Positions 11,800 through 22,854 of a stretch of DNA of 64,000 nt are shown piece by piece (positions within the stretch are counted from its first letter, which is position 1; every line of letters begins with the position of its first letter). The position numbers were made by a program, and so were the translations under genes. The notes beneath the pieces are model-generated. The model was given only the letters and a program-made list of their open reading frames with translations, searched no databases and was not told where the DNA came from. This stretch comes from Elmis aenea (taxonomy: Eukaryota > Arthropoda > Insecta > Coleoptera > Elmidae), in assembly GCA_947652605.1 (NCBI GenBank), contig OX393577.1, positions 2,170,868-2,234,867 of the forward strand, in the 5' to 3' direction.

Positions 11800-12839
11800 A
11801 CTCGAAGGGTTTGGTTCTTTGCAACCTTCTCACTACATTCGCGTCCAGAAGTTGGTGTACCACTCTGTTTTTTATAGGTAAGTAGCCTTATTTGATGATT
11901 TTTTGCTAGCCTCTTGATTTCCTCCATAACAGTGGGAATATTCAAGTCTCTATGAAGGTTATCATTTCTCACGTACTATGGTGCTCCCACAATATCTCAC
12001 AGAACTTTATTTTGGAAAGTTTGAATTTCTTTTATGCTGGTTTTACTTGAGCAACCCCGAGCCCCATGGGTCCAAACACGCTTCAGTATCTGATTATACA
12101 GTTGTAATTTGTTTTTTGTGGACATCTGAGATTTTCTTCCTAGCATCCAGTACATTTTTTTATACCTAATGTTGAGTTCTTTCCTTTTCTTTTTTATATG
12201 TTCTTTCCACTTCAGTTTTACGTCGAGATTCATACCTAAGTACTTGGCAGTGTTGCTGTAAGAAATAAGCTTATTGTTTATTTTGATTGACACATACTTG
12301 TTATGTATTTTTTTGTTAGTGAAGTTGACATGTATTGACTTAGTTTCATTTACTTGAATTCGCCACTCTTTAGTCCAGGAGCTACGTGCATTGCTTGCTG
12401 TTTGCAATTTATAGGTTTCTTCTCCATTTTTAGTGCCAGTTGCTAGTAGAGCTGTATCATCAGCTAATGTTACTCCCCTAGTCTACGAAATGTCACAGGT
12501 ATATAGAAAATAAAGGACTGGGCCTAATACGCTTCCCTGTGGCACACCGGTTCTGATCTCTTTAAACGAAGAGTAAACCTCTTCATGTTTTATTCTGAAT
12601 ATTATTCCCGTTGTATAAGACTGTTATATTTGTACATACTCGGATGGAAATATTTTTTAAATCTTGTGCATATGCTCCTCATGCCACACCTTGTCGAAAG
12701 CTTTAGCGACATCTAAAAATATTGCAGAGCATATCTTTTTTTCCTCATACGCTTTTTCGATTACATCCGTGATTCGATGACATTGATCTATAGTAATTAA
12801 AAAGTAGAAAGAGTAGATGACGGTAAAAATATTTTCCAC
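11800..12839 (-). pseudogene. Jockey-clade LINE reverse transcriptase, minus strand
   Basis: Reading from 12839 downwards: IDQCHRITDVIEKAYEEKK, then CSAIFLDVAKAFDKVWHE (motif A with FLDVAKAFD), then EIRTGVPQGSVLGPVLYFLY (motif B, near 12500-12580), ADDTALLAT (motif C, near 12450-12475), then NETKSIHVNFTNKK and NTAKYLGMNLDVKLKWKEHI, and finally WYVRNDNLHRDLNIPTV-like sequence down to about 11930. The coding end near 11815 reads RTKP(F), matching the ends of the other Jockey copies. One stop lies between motifs B and C and others lie in the 3' part. The endonuclease and ORF1 are absent. The order and spacing make the clade assignment secure; it is a different, more diverged family from the 6.4- and 26.6-kb copies. 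Confidence 0.9.
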
Positions 12840-13867
12840 AAAATATATACGTTAACTGTGGGTATCTAATAGCAGTTGTAGCCTTATGTTTGTATGTGCC
12901 AAGAGTTTAGTTATTTTTACCAACCATTAATTAACTTATGGGATCATTACAAGTATACGATAAAATAAAAAGTAATAAAGCGAATAATGATGTCGAACAA
13001 TTTGTAGAACAAAAGCAAAAGAAGAAAACGATTTAAATTAATTACGACTCACGCTGTTTTTGTTATTTTAGCTCTCAGAGCGTAGTTCATGCATCAGCGG
13101 GAGGCGCCCGCTCAGACGTCGATATGGAATTAATCACCGCCATCAGATCCACTCATCTTTCCAACTCGGTCACTCACCATCAAAATTAAATACTCGCTTC
13201 ATGCATTCGTAAAATGTGCCAACGATTTATCGAAAGTAATAGTTTTATTATTTAACGTGGTGTATTAAAAAACAAATCATTTACAACAACAACAAAAATT
13301 ATACCCAGAGAACATCACATCATCATAAAATGCATAAATTTAGTCCACAGAGCTTAAAGATAAATCTAAATTTAAAGTTGCTTTGAAGGAGCTGATGTTT
13401 CACCACATTAGATTCAGTTGTAATTTAACGACATTGATTAAAGTTGTCAGAAAACATTGCTATACTTATATTTTGTGCAAAACCAGTACATAATATATTC
13501 AACACTGACATAAATATTACACGCCAATTTTGACCAAGTAATGTCTGAAGACTGTTCAGTTTTAATGATCGCGTAACATGTGCGTCAAAAAAGCCCAACT
13601 TATATCTCCATAAATACAACTTTTACACATTTAATAGCAAAAGAAATATTGTAAACAGAAGTAGGTATTCTATTGTATAGTGATAACTAATTTTTATCTT
13701 TCTCTCCGGTTTAAGCGGTTGTAACAGTCATATTTAGATATACCACACAAAAATTAAGGCACATTCGTATATCGATTTACCGAGTTGGATGGTTAAAACC
13801 ACCGATGTATGAGGTCATAGTCAACTAAGGTTTCCATTTAAAAAAATTGGCATTATGTTGGATGAAG
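12840..13867. other. Non-coding DNA
   Basis: Nothing recognisable. A slightly more complex patch lies near 13080-13190 (GGGAGGCGCCCGCTCAGACG) without coding features. Confidence 0.45.
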
Positions 13868-14943
13868 TGTTGCCACGAGACGAGACGAGACGAGATTTAT
13901 CCATTCTCGATCTCGATCTCGAAAATTCTCGAACGTGCAATCTCGATCTCGAATTCGAGAATCTCGAGTCTCGAATTTTAAGTTCGTGCAAACCGAATTT
14001 ATACATTGCAATGCTTTAACTAAGTGTCCCTGATGATATACAGAAAGAACGCTGTTGTTTTAAGTTCGGTGCTTCCCCTGTGTAAGCAAATAATGTGAAC
14101 GCATATTATTAGATGCATGCATTTATTTCTTTAACTCTTTCAAGGGCAGCAAAGGTCACTCAAAAAAAGACTTAAAAGGGTAAACAAATTTTATTTGAAA
14201 TGTTTAACACTGGAGTGCACTCCACGTACGAATCGGTTATTTTGAAAGATATATTCACAATTACGTATTTAATGTAACATTTGCACTAACGTCCTGGGGC
14301 CGACAATTGCAAACCGAAGGAAGCAATACAACAATTTGAGGAAGTCTATAAAAACTTTTACTACAGAGCTAATTCACCAAACCAAATCAATTATCAGCTG
14401 ATTCTGGACCAGATGATTCCGATTCTGACGAAATGGGTTCTTTTAATTTAACTGCCCTATTTAATAAGTCCACAGCAACAATTAACAACTGGAGAACGGA
14501 AATCGATGACTATATAGCAATGTCACGAGCAAATGAAGATGTAGATGTATTGGTTTGGTGGAAAAGTCATCAAGTTTTATATCCAAACCTCTCCAGAATG
14601 GCTCGAGACTATTCATGTATACAAGTAACCAGTGTACCAGCTGTGCCTCAAGCCTCAATGCTTGGCAATCTTGTAAATTTATTACACAATATTTAAAATT
14701 AATAAAAAGTTTAATTTGTAAGTGGTTTCCAAAAATTTATAAATAAAATATATATTAAAACTTTTCGTAGTTTTTCATGTAAAAATACTGTCGAGATCGA
14801 GAATCTCGAGGATCTCGTCTCGAATTTTCGAGACGATTGTTTATCTCGTCTCGAATTTTCGAGACAGAAAAATGCCTGTCTCGATCTCGAAATTCGAGAC
14901 GAGACGAGACGAGATCGAGAATTGTCTCGTCTCGGCGGCAACA
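13868..14943. mobile_element. hAT element with TCTCGA-rich subterminal arrays
   Basis: The left end is TGTTGCCACGAGACGAGACG and the right end, reversed, is TGTTGCCGCCGAGACGAGAC, giving inverted ends at 13868 and 14943. Just inside both ends are dense runs of GAGAC, TCTCGAT and CTCGAATTCGAG motifs (13875-13980 and 14790-14940). Such motif arrays are the usual transposase-binding regions of hAT elements. Between them is the C-terminus of a hAT transposase on plus. I could not find a matching 8-bp target duplication. The right end touches a LINE tail that starts at about 14950. Confidence 0.72.
14410..14696 (+). pseudogene. hAT transposase C-terminal dimerisation region, truncated
   Basis: The frame reads DSGPDDSDSDEMGSFN, then NWRTEIDDYIAMSRANEDVD, VLVWWKSHQVLYPNLSRMAR and DYSCIQVTSVPAVPQ. 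The pattern E-x2-Y-L/I..., D-x-L-x-WW, P-x-L-x-x-x-A-R-x-Y, followed by I-x-V-TSVP, is the hAT C-terminal dimerisation domain just before the usual S-E-R-F/V-S motif. Here that SERVFS motif is replaced by AVPQAS and the protein ends about 25 residues later at 14696. The catalytic core and BED finger are missing; only a few in-frame remnants (FEEVYKNFYYRANS near 14337-14380) lie upstream, in another frame. Confidence 0.82.
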
Positions 14944-14949
14944 GAAGAT

Positions 14950-15530
14950 GAAACAGGAACGCAAGATATTGAACTGAATAATAGAATACAAAAGGCTTAA
15001 AGAGTATACTATGCACTGAGTAAAGGACTCATAAACAAAAGAGAATATCTCAAGAAACAAAAATGAAAGTATACAAATCAATCTACAGAGTACAGACCAA
15101 TTCTCACATATCGCTGCGAAACATGGGTGTTATAAAAAAAAAGACAAGAGTAAAGTTAGAGCAGCGGAGATGAAATACTTAAGAAGGGAGAAAGGAGTAA
15201 CAAAAAAAAAGATGGAATTAAAAATGCCCAAATAAGAGAAGAATTAAAGATAGAATCCATAGAAGAATTCATAGAACAAAGACAACTTGGGTGGTGGGAA
15301 CACCTACAAAGATTGGCCAGCTCAATACCAGTTAAAAGAATATGGGAATGTAAAATGCCAGGAAAAAGAAAAAGAGGTAGACCAAAGCAAACTTGGGACA
15401 ACGTAATTGGAAAAATCCTAAAGAAAAAAGGGAAAATGAGGGTAGAAGCAAAGGATCTAACACAGAATAAAAAGGAATGGAAACATTTTATACAGAAATC
15501 ATTTTAGATGTATGGAAAAACACCCTTACA
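14950..15530 (+). pseudogene. RTE-like LINE C-terminal tail
   Basis: With several frame changes the text gives DIELNNRIQKA, ALSKGLINKREYL, YRPILTYRCETWVL, then EEFIEQRQLGWWEHLQRL, GKRKRGRPKQTWDNVI and KDLTQNKKEWKHFIQKSF before a stop at about 15507. This is the thumb-to-C-terminus part of an RTE-like reverse-transcriptase protein (L-T-Y-x-x-E-T-W, then G-W/GH, then KRGRP-W). The last 64 codons are still open. Its 5' edge lies immediately after the hAT right end; the missing upstream part is not found on the far side of the hAT element, so the hAT did not simply insert into an intact LINE. Confidence 0.83.
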
Positions 15531-15619
15531 CCCTATGGGTAAAAAGGGAATAGATTATAAAAATGTAATTTATCTAAGAATTTAAACAATATTAAAACAA
15601 ATGAATATTTTTATTTTAC

Positions 15620-15862
15620 AGTGCGTTAAAAAAATCTACAAATTCTTCACCAAAAATATTTTTGGACCATCGAGTATAACGATTTAAAAAAAAAACATTT
15701 TGATTTTTGTTTATTATCTAGCGTGCCATGGAACTTTTTTAAAACATTAAAGCATCACTAAATGGGTCTCAGAAAGGGGAACAATTTGTCTAATTTAAAT
15801 TTCTTTGTAGCTCTTACCGTTTACGAGATCCCAATAGTGGCCCTTCTATGTTGACCACCCTG
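15620..15862 (-). mobile_element. CAGGGTG-ended nonautonomous element, one end
   Basis: Read on minus from 15862: CAGGGTGGTCAACATAGAAG, then CCACTATTGGGATCTCGTAA, ACGGTAAGAGCTACAAAGAA and further sequence shared with the inverted-repeat element at 29032-29328. The end is followed by TA. The opposite end is missing or too diverged, so this is a partial copy. TA flanks and CAGGGTG tips fit a Tc1/mariner-type MITE, but no transposase is present to confirm it. Confidence 0.7.
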
Positions 15863-16229
15863 TATATATTTTAGAAAATACGCACGGTCAACCGTGAATT
15901 TCGGACACACTGTATAAAATTTTGAAAATCAAACAGGAAAGATAAACTATTAAGTAAATGCAAAACAATTCTATTTTAAAACAATAGGTATATTAGCATC
16001 TATGCTAAGACCAGTCATAAAAAATAAATTTTGAGTGTAGTAGCAACATGACGTTTTTCTAAAATCTGAATTTTTGAAACATGCATGCATTAAAATATAG
16101 CTTAAAGATTTTTTTAAATCACTGTTAAAGACAAAAAACTATTCTTGCATTTTGTAACTTTTTATTTAGTTCAAACTACATACGTTAGCACTTATTACAA
16201 AATTTAAGGTCTCACAAATTAAAAACCAA
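15863..16229. other. Non-coding DNA
   Basis: Contains another degraded tip-like string near 15903 (GGACACACTGTATAAAATTT) and, at 16161-16166, a minus-strand AATAAA that would serve the exon-like fragment just upstream of it. Confidence 0.4.
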
Positions 16230-16426
16230 TTAAATTTTTACACGACCAGCCAAGCGAACATTATATTTGCGATATGCATCACCTTCTTCATTTATTAAAT
16301 GGAAAACAAATCGATTGGCACCTGTTCAGCTTGTCTATGCTTGAACATTGACACGGATTTAAGTATGGACAGACTAAATATATCACGAACTTGAATATGC
16401 TATCCATCAAACATCATTACTGCAAC
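16230..16426 (-). pseudogene. Possible degenerate terminal exon, unidentified protein
   Basis: On minus, ten T residues and GCAG (16440-16427) form a strong 3' splice acceptor. After it one frame reads VAVMMFDG, a stop, then HIQVRDIFSLSILKSVSMFK and HRQAEQVP. A second frame takes over at VP and gives NRFVFHLINEEGDAYRKYNV and RLAGRVKI before a stop at 16230. An AATAAA lies about 65 bp downstream. The joined text has protein-like composition and none of the transposon motifs seen elsewhere, so it could be the last exon of a cellular gene or of an unfamiliar element. One internal stop and one frame change argue it is dead, unless there are sequencing errors. I do not recognise the family. Confidence 0.35.
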
Positions 16427-17826
16427 CTGCAAAAAAAAAACAGAATTTTACTCATGAGAAAGCAAAAAATTAAATTAATAATTTGTTTGCAGATTAATTT
16501 ATGTGAAACTTATGAGAATAATAAATCACTCCGTGTAAAATTTAAAAGCTTCGTATTATTGACTAATGCGAGGAACAAAACAATTAAAATATTCATAAAT
16601 AAAGTTCACGTTCACAAAAAAGTACGCTTCATTTCACAAAGGAATTTAAAGCATAAAAACTGTCATTTCAGAGTCGCAAAGAAGATATGAAAAATAATTA
16701 AATATTAATACATTGGGCTTACAATATGCTACTTAGTTTTGTAAGTTTATTGGTTTTTACATTAAGGTCGAAATTATAAAGTAATTGAAGTTGACTTTAA
16801 AAGTGATTTTTGTTGTAGAGTGTATTTAAATTTAACTAAATTATAGTGCACGCTCTCAATGTTTGTAAAGACGCAATCAAATAGTTTTTTGTTTAACGTT
16901 AATTTTTTTACATTAATGTAAAATGTTTTAAAATATCAGCAATTTCATCAGGAGCAGGCGAATAATCGCATAAGAGTTAAGTTTAGTTTTGAAACATTCT
17001 ACCATACCGTTCTAAAACAGCCATAAAGCGTTTGCGGAATAAATTTTATTGAAAGTGTTAAACTCCAAGATTCAAAAGTGATTTTAGATGTTGTAAACAA
17101 AGTACAGAAACTTGAAACTTCTGAATCAAAGCCATTTCCTGAGTATCTTCATTCGTAGAAATTTAACGATAAAGAACTTTAGATTGACGTTTTATATGTC
17201 ATAAAAATCACTTGTAACAAAACACTTTGTAGAGAAATCCTTATAAATCATGTCAAGTTTTTTTGTGAATTATATTCTGTACTTTTTTGCACATAAAAAC
17301 TACATATATCGGAGTGTGGAATGGGGTTGGTCTGTTCAAGGGACGGGGTGAAACATAAAACGAGTTCTAGATTGAAACAAGTGATATATAGTCACTGACG
17401 TGCGCCATTAGTGTGTCCAAAAATATTAATCTCTCAGAAAAATGAAAAAATATCAAGAAATACGTGTTGTTTACTGCATAGAAAGTTGAAAATAATTTTA
17501 TTAAAAATATATTTCGATGTAACAAAACTACCACTACACAAAAATGAAATTTGATACAAATATAAGTACGATATAAACAAAAATCTAAGTGAAACACTTA
17601 TCAGCTTACAATTTAAGCTGTTTAATATTAAGGCAGCAAAAAATTGGGTTTTTGGAAAAGTTTATTTTATTAATGGCAAACTAATATAAAATAAAATAAA
17701 CAAGATTGAAAAAATTGGTACATTTTCTTCATTCATCAGTAGTTAAAAGATAATTAAAAATATCTTTAATTTTTTTGCTGCTGTTACACAAACTCATTTT
17801 GGAATACATTTATTTTTATCTTAAAA
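16427..17826. other. AT-rich non-coding DNA
   Basis: No coding signature or clear repeat boundary seen on either strand. Confidence 0.5.
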
Positions 17827-18322
17827 AGTGTGGTACAGCCCCTTTGTTTTCTTTAGTTTTGATTTTAGATTAATGAAATTTTAGACATATGATATGTGCA
17901 AAAAACTGAATTTTTTGAGCACTTGCACACAACTGTTTCACTTCCGGTTTCGCCGGAAAAAACCCAAACTTTGTTATTTTAAATGGAACACCCTGTATAT
18001 TATTACATTTTTGGAAAGAGGAAGCGATTATTGATACAACTGCACTATTTTGGTTAATTTTTATAACCTCAAATAATTTTTTTACCAAAATTTAACCAAA
18101 ATAGTACAGTCGTATCCATAATCGCTTCTTCTTTCCAAAAATGTAATAATATACAGGGTGTTCCTTTTAAAATAACAAAGTTTGAGTCATTTCCGGCGAA
18201 ACCGGAAGTGAAACAATTGTGTGCATGTGCTCAAAAAAACAGGTTTTTTGCACATATCATATGTCTAAAATTTCATTTATCTAAAATCAAAACTAAAGAA
18301 AAAAGGGGTGTACCACACTTCA
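17827..18322. repeat. Large inverted repeat (about 235-bp arms, short spacer)
   Basis: The left arm starts AGTGTGGTACAGCCCCTTTG at 17827 and the right arm ends with its near reverse complement (AAAAGGGGTGTACCACACT) at about 18320. The arms match through the CACTTCCGG/CCGGAAGTG segment, the CACCCTG-TA tip (17989-17995) and its mirror TA-CAGGGTG (18152-18160), to the centre at about 18075, where AAAATAGT-rich sequences flank a spacer of some 20-30 bp. Identity is high with scattered substitutions and small indels. It can be read as a foldback element or as an inverted duplication of an element end plus flank. Confidence 0.85.
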
Positions 18323-18337
18323 TTTACACCCGGTATA

Positions 18338-18480
18338 CAGGGTGTCCCAAATTCCAGGCATCGCATGGAGATCTAGATTATTTTAATAGCGACGAGGTCA
18401 GCTATGGCAGTTGCCAAATTTTGTGGAGAATTTAAATTTGAAACGAGAAATACTGTGACCCTCTCTATACGATATATTAA
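18338..18480 (+). mobile_element. CAGGGTG-ended element, left end only
   Basis: TA-CAGGGTGTCCCAAATTCC begins at 18336/18338, followed by a segment with ATCGCATGGAGATCT, the position where related families carry their GGGATCTCG module. No matching right end was found nearby, so the extent is approximate. Confidence 0.5.
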
Positions 18481-19261
18481 TGCAGTTTTGTAATATTTTT
18501 CATAAAAATTTATACTTGAAAATAAACTTTTGCGGTAAAAAGTTATGGAATTTTTCTTATTTATGAATGTACTAAACAATTATTTTCTTTTTCTTGTAAA
18601 AACTTAAGCTCAAAATTAAGTTTAATCATAGGCTTTTGTTTTACTTATATCCTCAAACAATAGATTTTATATCGCAAGTATGATTTTTTCAATATATTAT
18701 TTGTATGTGATAAAGGTAATTTATTGCTCCAATTTTTTAGTATGAGGGTAGCTCATCGATCCAATATGCGTTGTTCTAAATACATAAATCAGTAATAAAT
18801 AAGGTTTAGCTTTTTTATTCAAAACCACCCTTTCTTTTATAAAACTACCCTTTTATAGAATTTAAAATTAAGCACCAAAATTGTAGCGACTCATTGCAGT
18901 AACTAGCTGGTTTCCTTCAGACGCTCGCGAAAAGTTGTTTGTTCACTTGTTTCCTAAATAATTATATAACTCATTCTAAAGAGGCAAACAAAGGACTGGA
19001 TATTTATCAGAGAAATATCAATCCCTTTATTACGCTGAACGGTAAGATCGTAGATGCCGGCTGCAATTTATTTTCATTATCCTTAATTGTAAAAATGGGA
19101 AGGAGTATTGAAATTTCATTAAGCACATTTGCTTTACGGAAATACGAAAAAATGCATTAACTTCGCCGGTACACTCTTTCAGTTTTCTATAAAGGAAGTT
19201 TCATCATCCATTTACATCGTTAATGTTGCTTATACATGAATATATTGCCGACATATTTATA
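18481..19261. other. Non-coding DNA
   Basis: AT-rich; no gene seen. May include the body of the element that starts at 18338. Confidence 0.4.
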
Positions 19262-20001
19262 CAGTGTGTTCCAATTTCGACAATCATCGTGGTAAATTTT
19301 TTAGAAAAAAACAAAAATGATTTTTTTGTACAGTTGAAAGTTTCTGTCATCTATTAATAAAAAATCAAAATTCGTCATGTTTCGATGCATGCTTCCTTTG
19401 CGAGTAGGCCTATGCAAGTTTTTTGAAATTATTTTTAACGATTCCGGAGAAAAGCGCGAAAAACGATAACCCCGTGAAATACGGAGTTCGGCTGGAGTAA
19501 AAAAACATATTGGACCACAAAAAAATTCATAACTTCGTTATTTTTGCTCCGAAAATCTGAATCCGGTAATCAAAATGTGGCCAATTAAAGGGCGCATCCG
19601 ATGTCGTGAAGAAAGCGCTATTTAAATTTTTTTTGATATCAACCATGGCCGTCCAAAAATAGTCCTTCAAATTGGTCAAACTTGCGATCGCCTTGGCTAT
19701 CAGGCCGTGTTAGAAAAACATCAAAATTCGTCATTTTTCAATGCACGCATCCTTTGTGAGTAGGCCTGTGCACATTTTTTGAAATTATCCTTAACGGTTT
19801 CGGAGAACCGCGTCAAAAACGACAACCCCATGAAATAAGGAGTTTGCTTGGAGAAGAAAAACATCTCGGTCTACAAAAAAATTCATAACTTCGTTATTTT
19901 TTGTCCGAAAAACTAGACCTGGTGCTCAAAATGTAGCCAATTAACGGGAAAAAAATGATATGGAAAAGGAAGCGCAAGTTTAAAAAGGTTGAGACACACT
20001 G
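19262..20001. mobile_element. CAGTGTG-ended nonautonomous element with internal duplication
   Basis: The left tip CAGTGTGTTCCAA (after TA) and the right tip, reversed, CAGTGTGTCTCAA frame 740 bp. Inside, two direct copies of about 235 bp occur (about 19365-19600 and 19715-19945), each with TCAAAATTCGTCAT, GAGTAGGCCT, CATAACTTCGTTATTTTT and a GGCCAATTAA/AGCCAATTAA box. There is no coding sequence. The right flank is not TA, so the precise target duplication is unresolved. Confidence 0.65.
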
Positions 20002-20512
20002 TTCCACAGTAGGTTACTTATTTGATAGATACCTAATATCAATATTGGTATTAATTTAGATATTATTAAAAACAATAAGTTTTGTGGTGTTGTATCACAG
20101 TCAACTACGATTGGAAGAAAAATAGCAGCTTTGTAATTTATTGCAAGCAAGCAACGAAACAATGTCTAAACAAATGAATGTCACCATTTGGGCATTTCAG
20201 CGATTGTTTTTTATTTTAATCAACAGCTATCGTAAAACAAATACGTTTAAGACAAAACAGTTGTTAAGTTTTTTTTGTTCGTGTTTAGCGTGTCTTGTAT
20301 CTGTTTTAGTGTAGAGGTTACCTCTGTATAAGTACTATTACTAAAATAAGAATGAAATTGTTTGAAAATATAAATATATCGAGATAGGACTTTCAATTCC
20401 TTTTTAATGTAAATTATAATTTGTTTTCGTACGAACAGGAAATGTTTGCAAAGAATATTCGTAATAGAATGGAAGATTAGTTGTTTTTCGTCTCAGCGTA
20501 TAGCGATACATC
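20002..20512. other. Non-coding DNA
   Basis: AT-rich with no recognised feature. Confidence 0.4.
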
Positions 20513-20818
20513 TTATAAACTACAAATATTGATACAAGATAAGCGGTTTATGAAATTTCGGACAAAATGTTTGAGATATTCCTCAGCACGTTCGGAAAGC
20601 AATATAGGCGGAGATTCACTAAACTCTTCTATAGAACATCTTTGAAATTCCTCTATTCCGTTATCTAAAGTACTTTCCTCAATATTTATATACCATAATT
20701 TATATTCACCATCTTGGCTGAAAAGATTACATACTGTGGTCGAATATAAATTCTGGACCAACATTACTCGACTAATACGACCTCCATATTCAGGACTTGG
20801 TCATCCACGGATCAAGAC
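20513..20818 (-). pseudogene. Unidentified protein-like fragment
   Basis: After a plausible acceptor (CTGTGCTGTTTTGACAG, ending 20819) the minus strand reads VLIRG, a stop, then PSPEYGGRISRVMLVQNLYS, TTVCNLFSQDGEYKLWYINI and EESTLDNGIEEFQRCSIEEF, continuing to a stop at 20513. The residue mix (Glu-rich, balanced hydrophobics, few Lys/Asn homopolymers) is more protein-like than most chance frames here. I cannot assign a family. No neighbouring exon was recognised. It may be an exon relic, part of an unknown element, or chance. Confidence 0.25.
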
Positions 20819-22854
20819 CTGTCAAAACAGCACAGTAAATCAGTTTTTACTTAACTCGGACTTGATCCATGCGTACTGCTATAAATCTGCTAAATTTAGC
20901 GATCTACAAAAACTTACTTAATTATCAGTTCTTTAAGTTACATTTTCAGGCTTTCAACGAAACTAATTGACAAAACTTTGGGCAATAGAACATTGGGGTA
21001 ACAATAGGAATTTGACTGAATTCCATTTACAGAACAATTTTCTGGTGACATCAAAAATAAAAATTAAAAGCATTCATTTACCTACTTAACTAACCCTTCT
21101 AACCTAAAAAAAAAAACATTTTGCAAGTTTTTCTTTTACATTTTCAAAGGTTCTCTAACCTTTACGTTAAAAATGGCGCAATAATTCAGTTTTTTTTTCG
21201 AAACTTGTAAATTTCGCAAATTCTTTTGTTTTTTGTGATAAAACCGGTAGTCAAAACAATTATTTATTTACTTTATTTGCCATCTAGTATTGAGTGTTGT
21301 GTACTATTTAACTATTTTAAGGTCAGTTTTGACCCTGCTTAGTCTAAGCAACGAATTAAAAAATTATGCATCGTACTGGTACAACACGATCTCATCGTTC
21401 CAATGCAGAACAACAGTTTATGGTTGCTATCATTTCAAAAACGAAACTGCTATAGCTTCGGTTCTCTTTTTGTCGAGGAGTAAGTTATTATTACAATGAA
21501 TCAATCGCGATTTATGTTTTATTCCAGTTGGAAAAAAGTGTATTTCAAGAATAAAAAAAAATTCGGGCTGCAGTCGTGAAAAAACCAATCGAGGGGACAT
21601 TATAAATATTTTGTTTATGCATTCACAATAAAAATTATGTTGACAAGTAAACAATGGCGAGATATGTCGCGATATGCTGCGAAGCTAACCTCGGCAAGTT
21701 ATAGCTAACCTCTGGTCAGTTGTTCAATCGAGGAGTCGATTATTCGCATCGGGAGGTCGTGCAACCCGTTGGTCTACTTGCTATGGTCAACTACATATAG
21801 ACACACTACAGACAGAGTGTCTTTTTGGTTTCATTTCTGCTATGTGCATAGATTCTTAATCAAATTTTTCTGGAATTCTATAAACTGTCCCCAAGCGAAC
21901 GAACATTTTTAACATAGCCATCAATCAGCATGTGAAGACAACGCTTTTACATATGTAACAACACAGTTACAATTAAAACTGGCCGACTTTTGCACCTGTG
22001 CCCTAAACGTGGTTATAAATAAAAATATGACAGATGTATTCATGCAAAATCTTAATTAATAACTAATGTAGGTATTTTTTTTTTACAAATAAAAGAGTTT
22101 ACCAAAATATATTATATTATGTCGAATGTCTCCAACAATTTTCAAGTATTAAATGAACATATTATAGTGTATCAAATACAGCTACTATTAAATTTGTGTA
22201 TTGTTTAGCAGCACCTTAGATTTTGAAAACAACAGATCCACATACCAGGAACAATGTTTGTTTGAAATTAATTTAAAAAATAAAGAAGAAAGTTGATTTT
22301 TTGAAACAATTATTTACATGTTCTTTTTTTATAATATACAAAAATATAGTAGTAAATCTTCCCAAATAAAAATCACCTATTTCGAATAACTGATATCATA
22401 TTTATTACAGTTTGTAAAACAGCATGAGAGAGAAACTATTTTTGAGCAGCCTCTACGGCGAAAAACAATTTCCAAAACGTAGCTATTTGAAATAATAGAT
22501 AACAAATATTCTCTGTACTGCTGGCCTGTGCAACCTCCGATCCAAGGGCCCCGGCCCAATAGTTGTAGTTTTTAAAGAGTACAACACTGTGTCTTTACAT
22601 GTCAAAAAGTGCTAAAACAGGTGATTTAAGAGAGGAAGAATAATGGAAATGAAAGAGAACTTAGCGGGACAACAAAACCCCACAACAATAGCAAGTTATG
22701 AAATTTTTTATATTTCAGTTTAACATCTGAGACCATTTTCTGATTGTAGTTTAATAAAAGAATGTATTAAAATAGCTGTGAACTTTATTTGCCCAGAAAA
22801 AAGGCTTTTTTTTAAATATTATTTTATTTAGATTTACTGTGGCAAGATAAATTG
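20819..22854. other. Non-coding DNA
   Basis: Several poly-A/poly-T runs and short chance frames; no family features. A short GC-rich string (CCGATCCAAGGGCCCCGGCC) lies at about 22538. Confidence 0.5.

Noticed and set aside
14711..15081. Arg/Ser/Asp-rich minus-strand frames resembling an RS domain
   Set aside because: They arise from the TCTCGA/GAGAC subterminal arrays of the hAT element.
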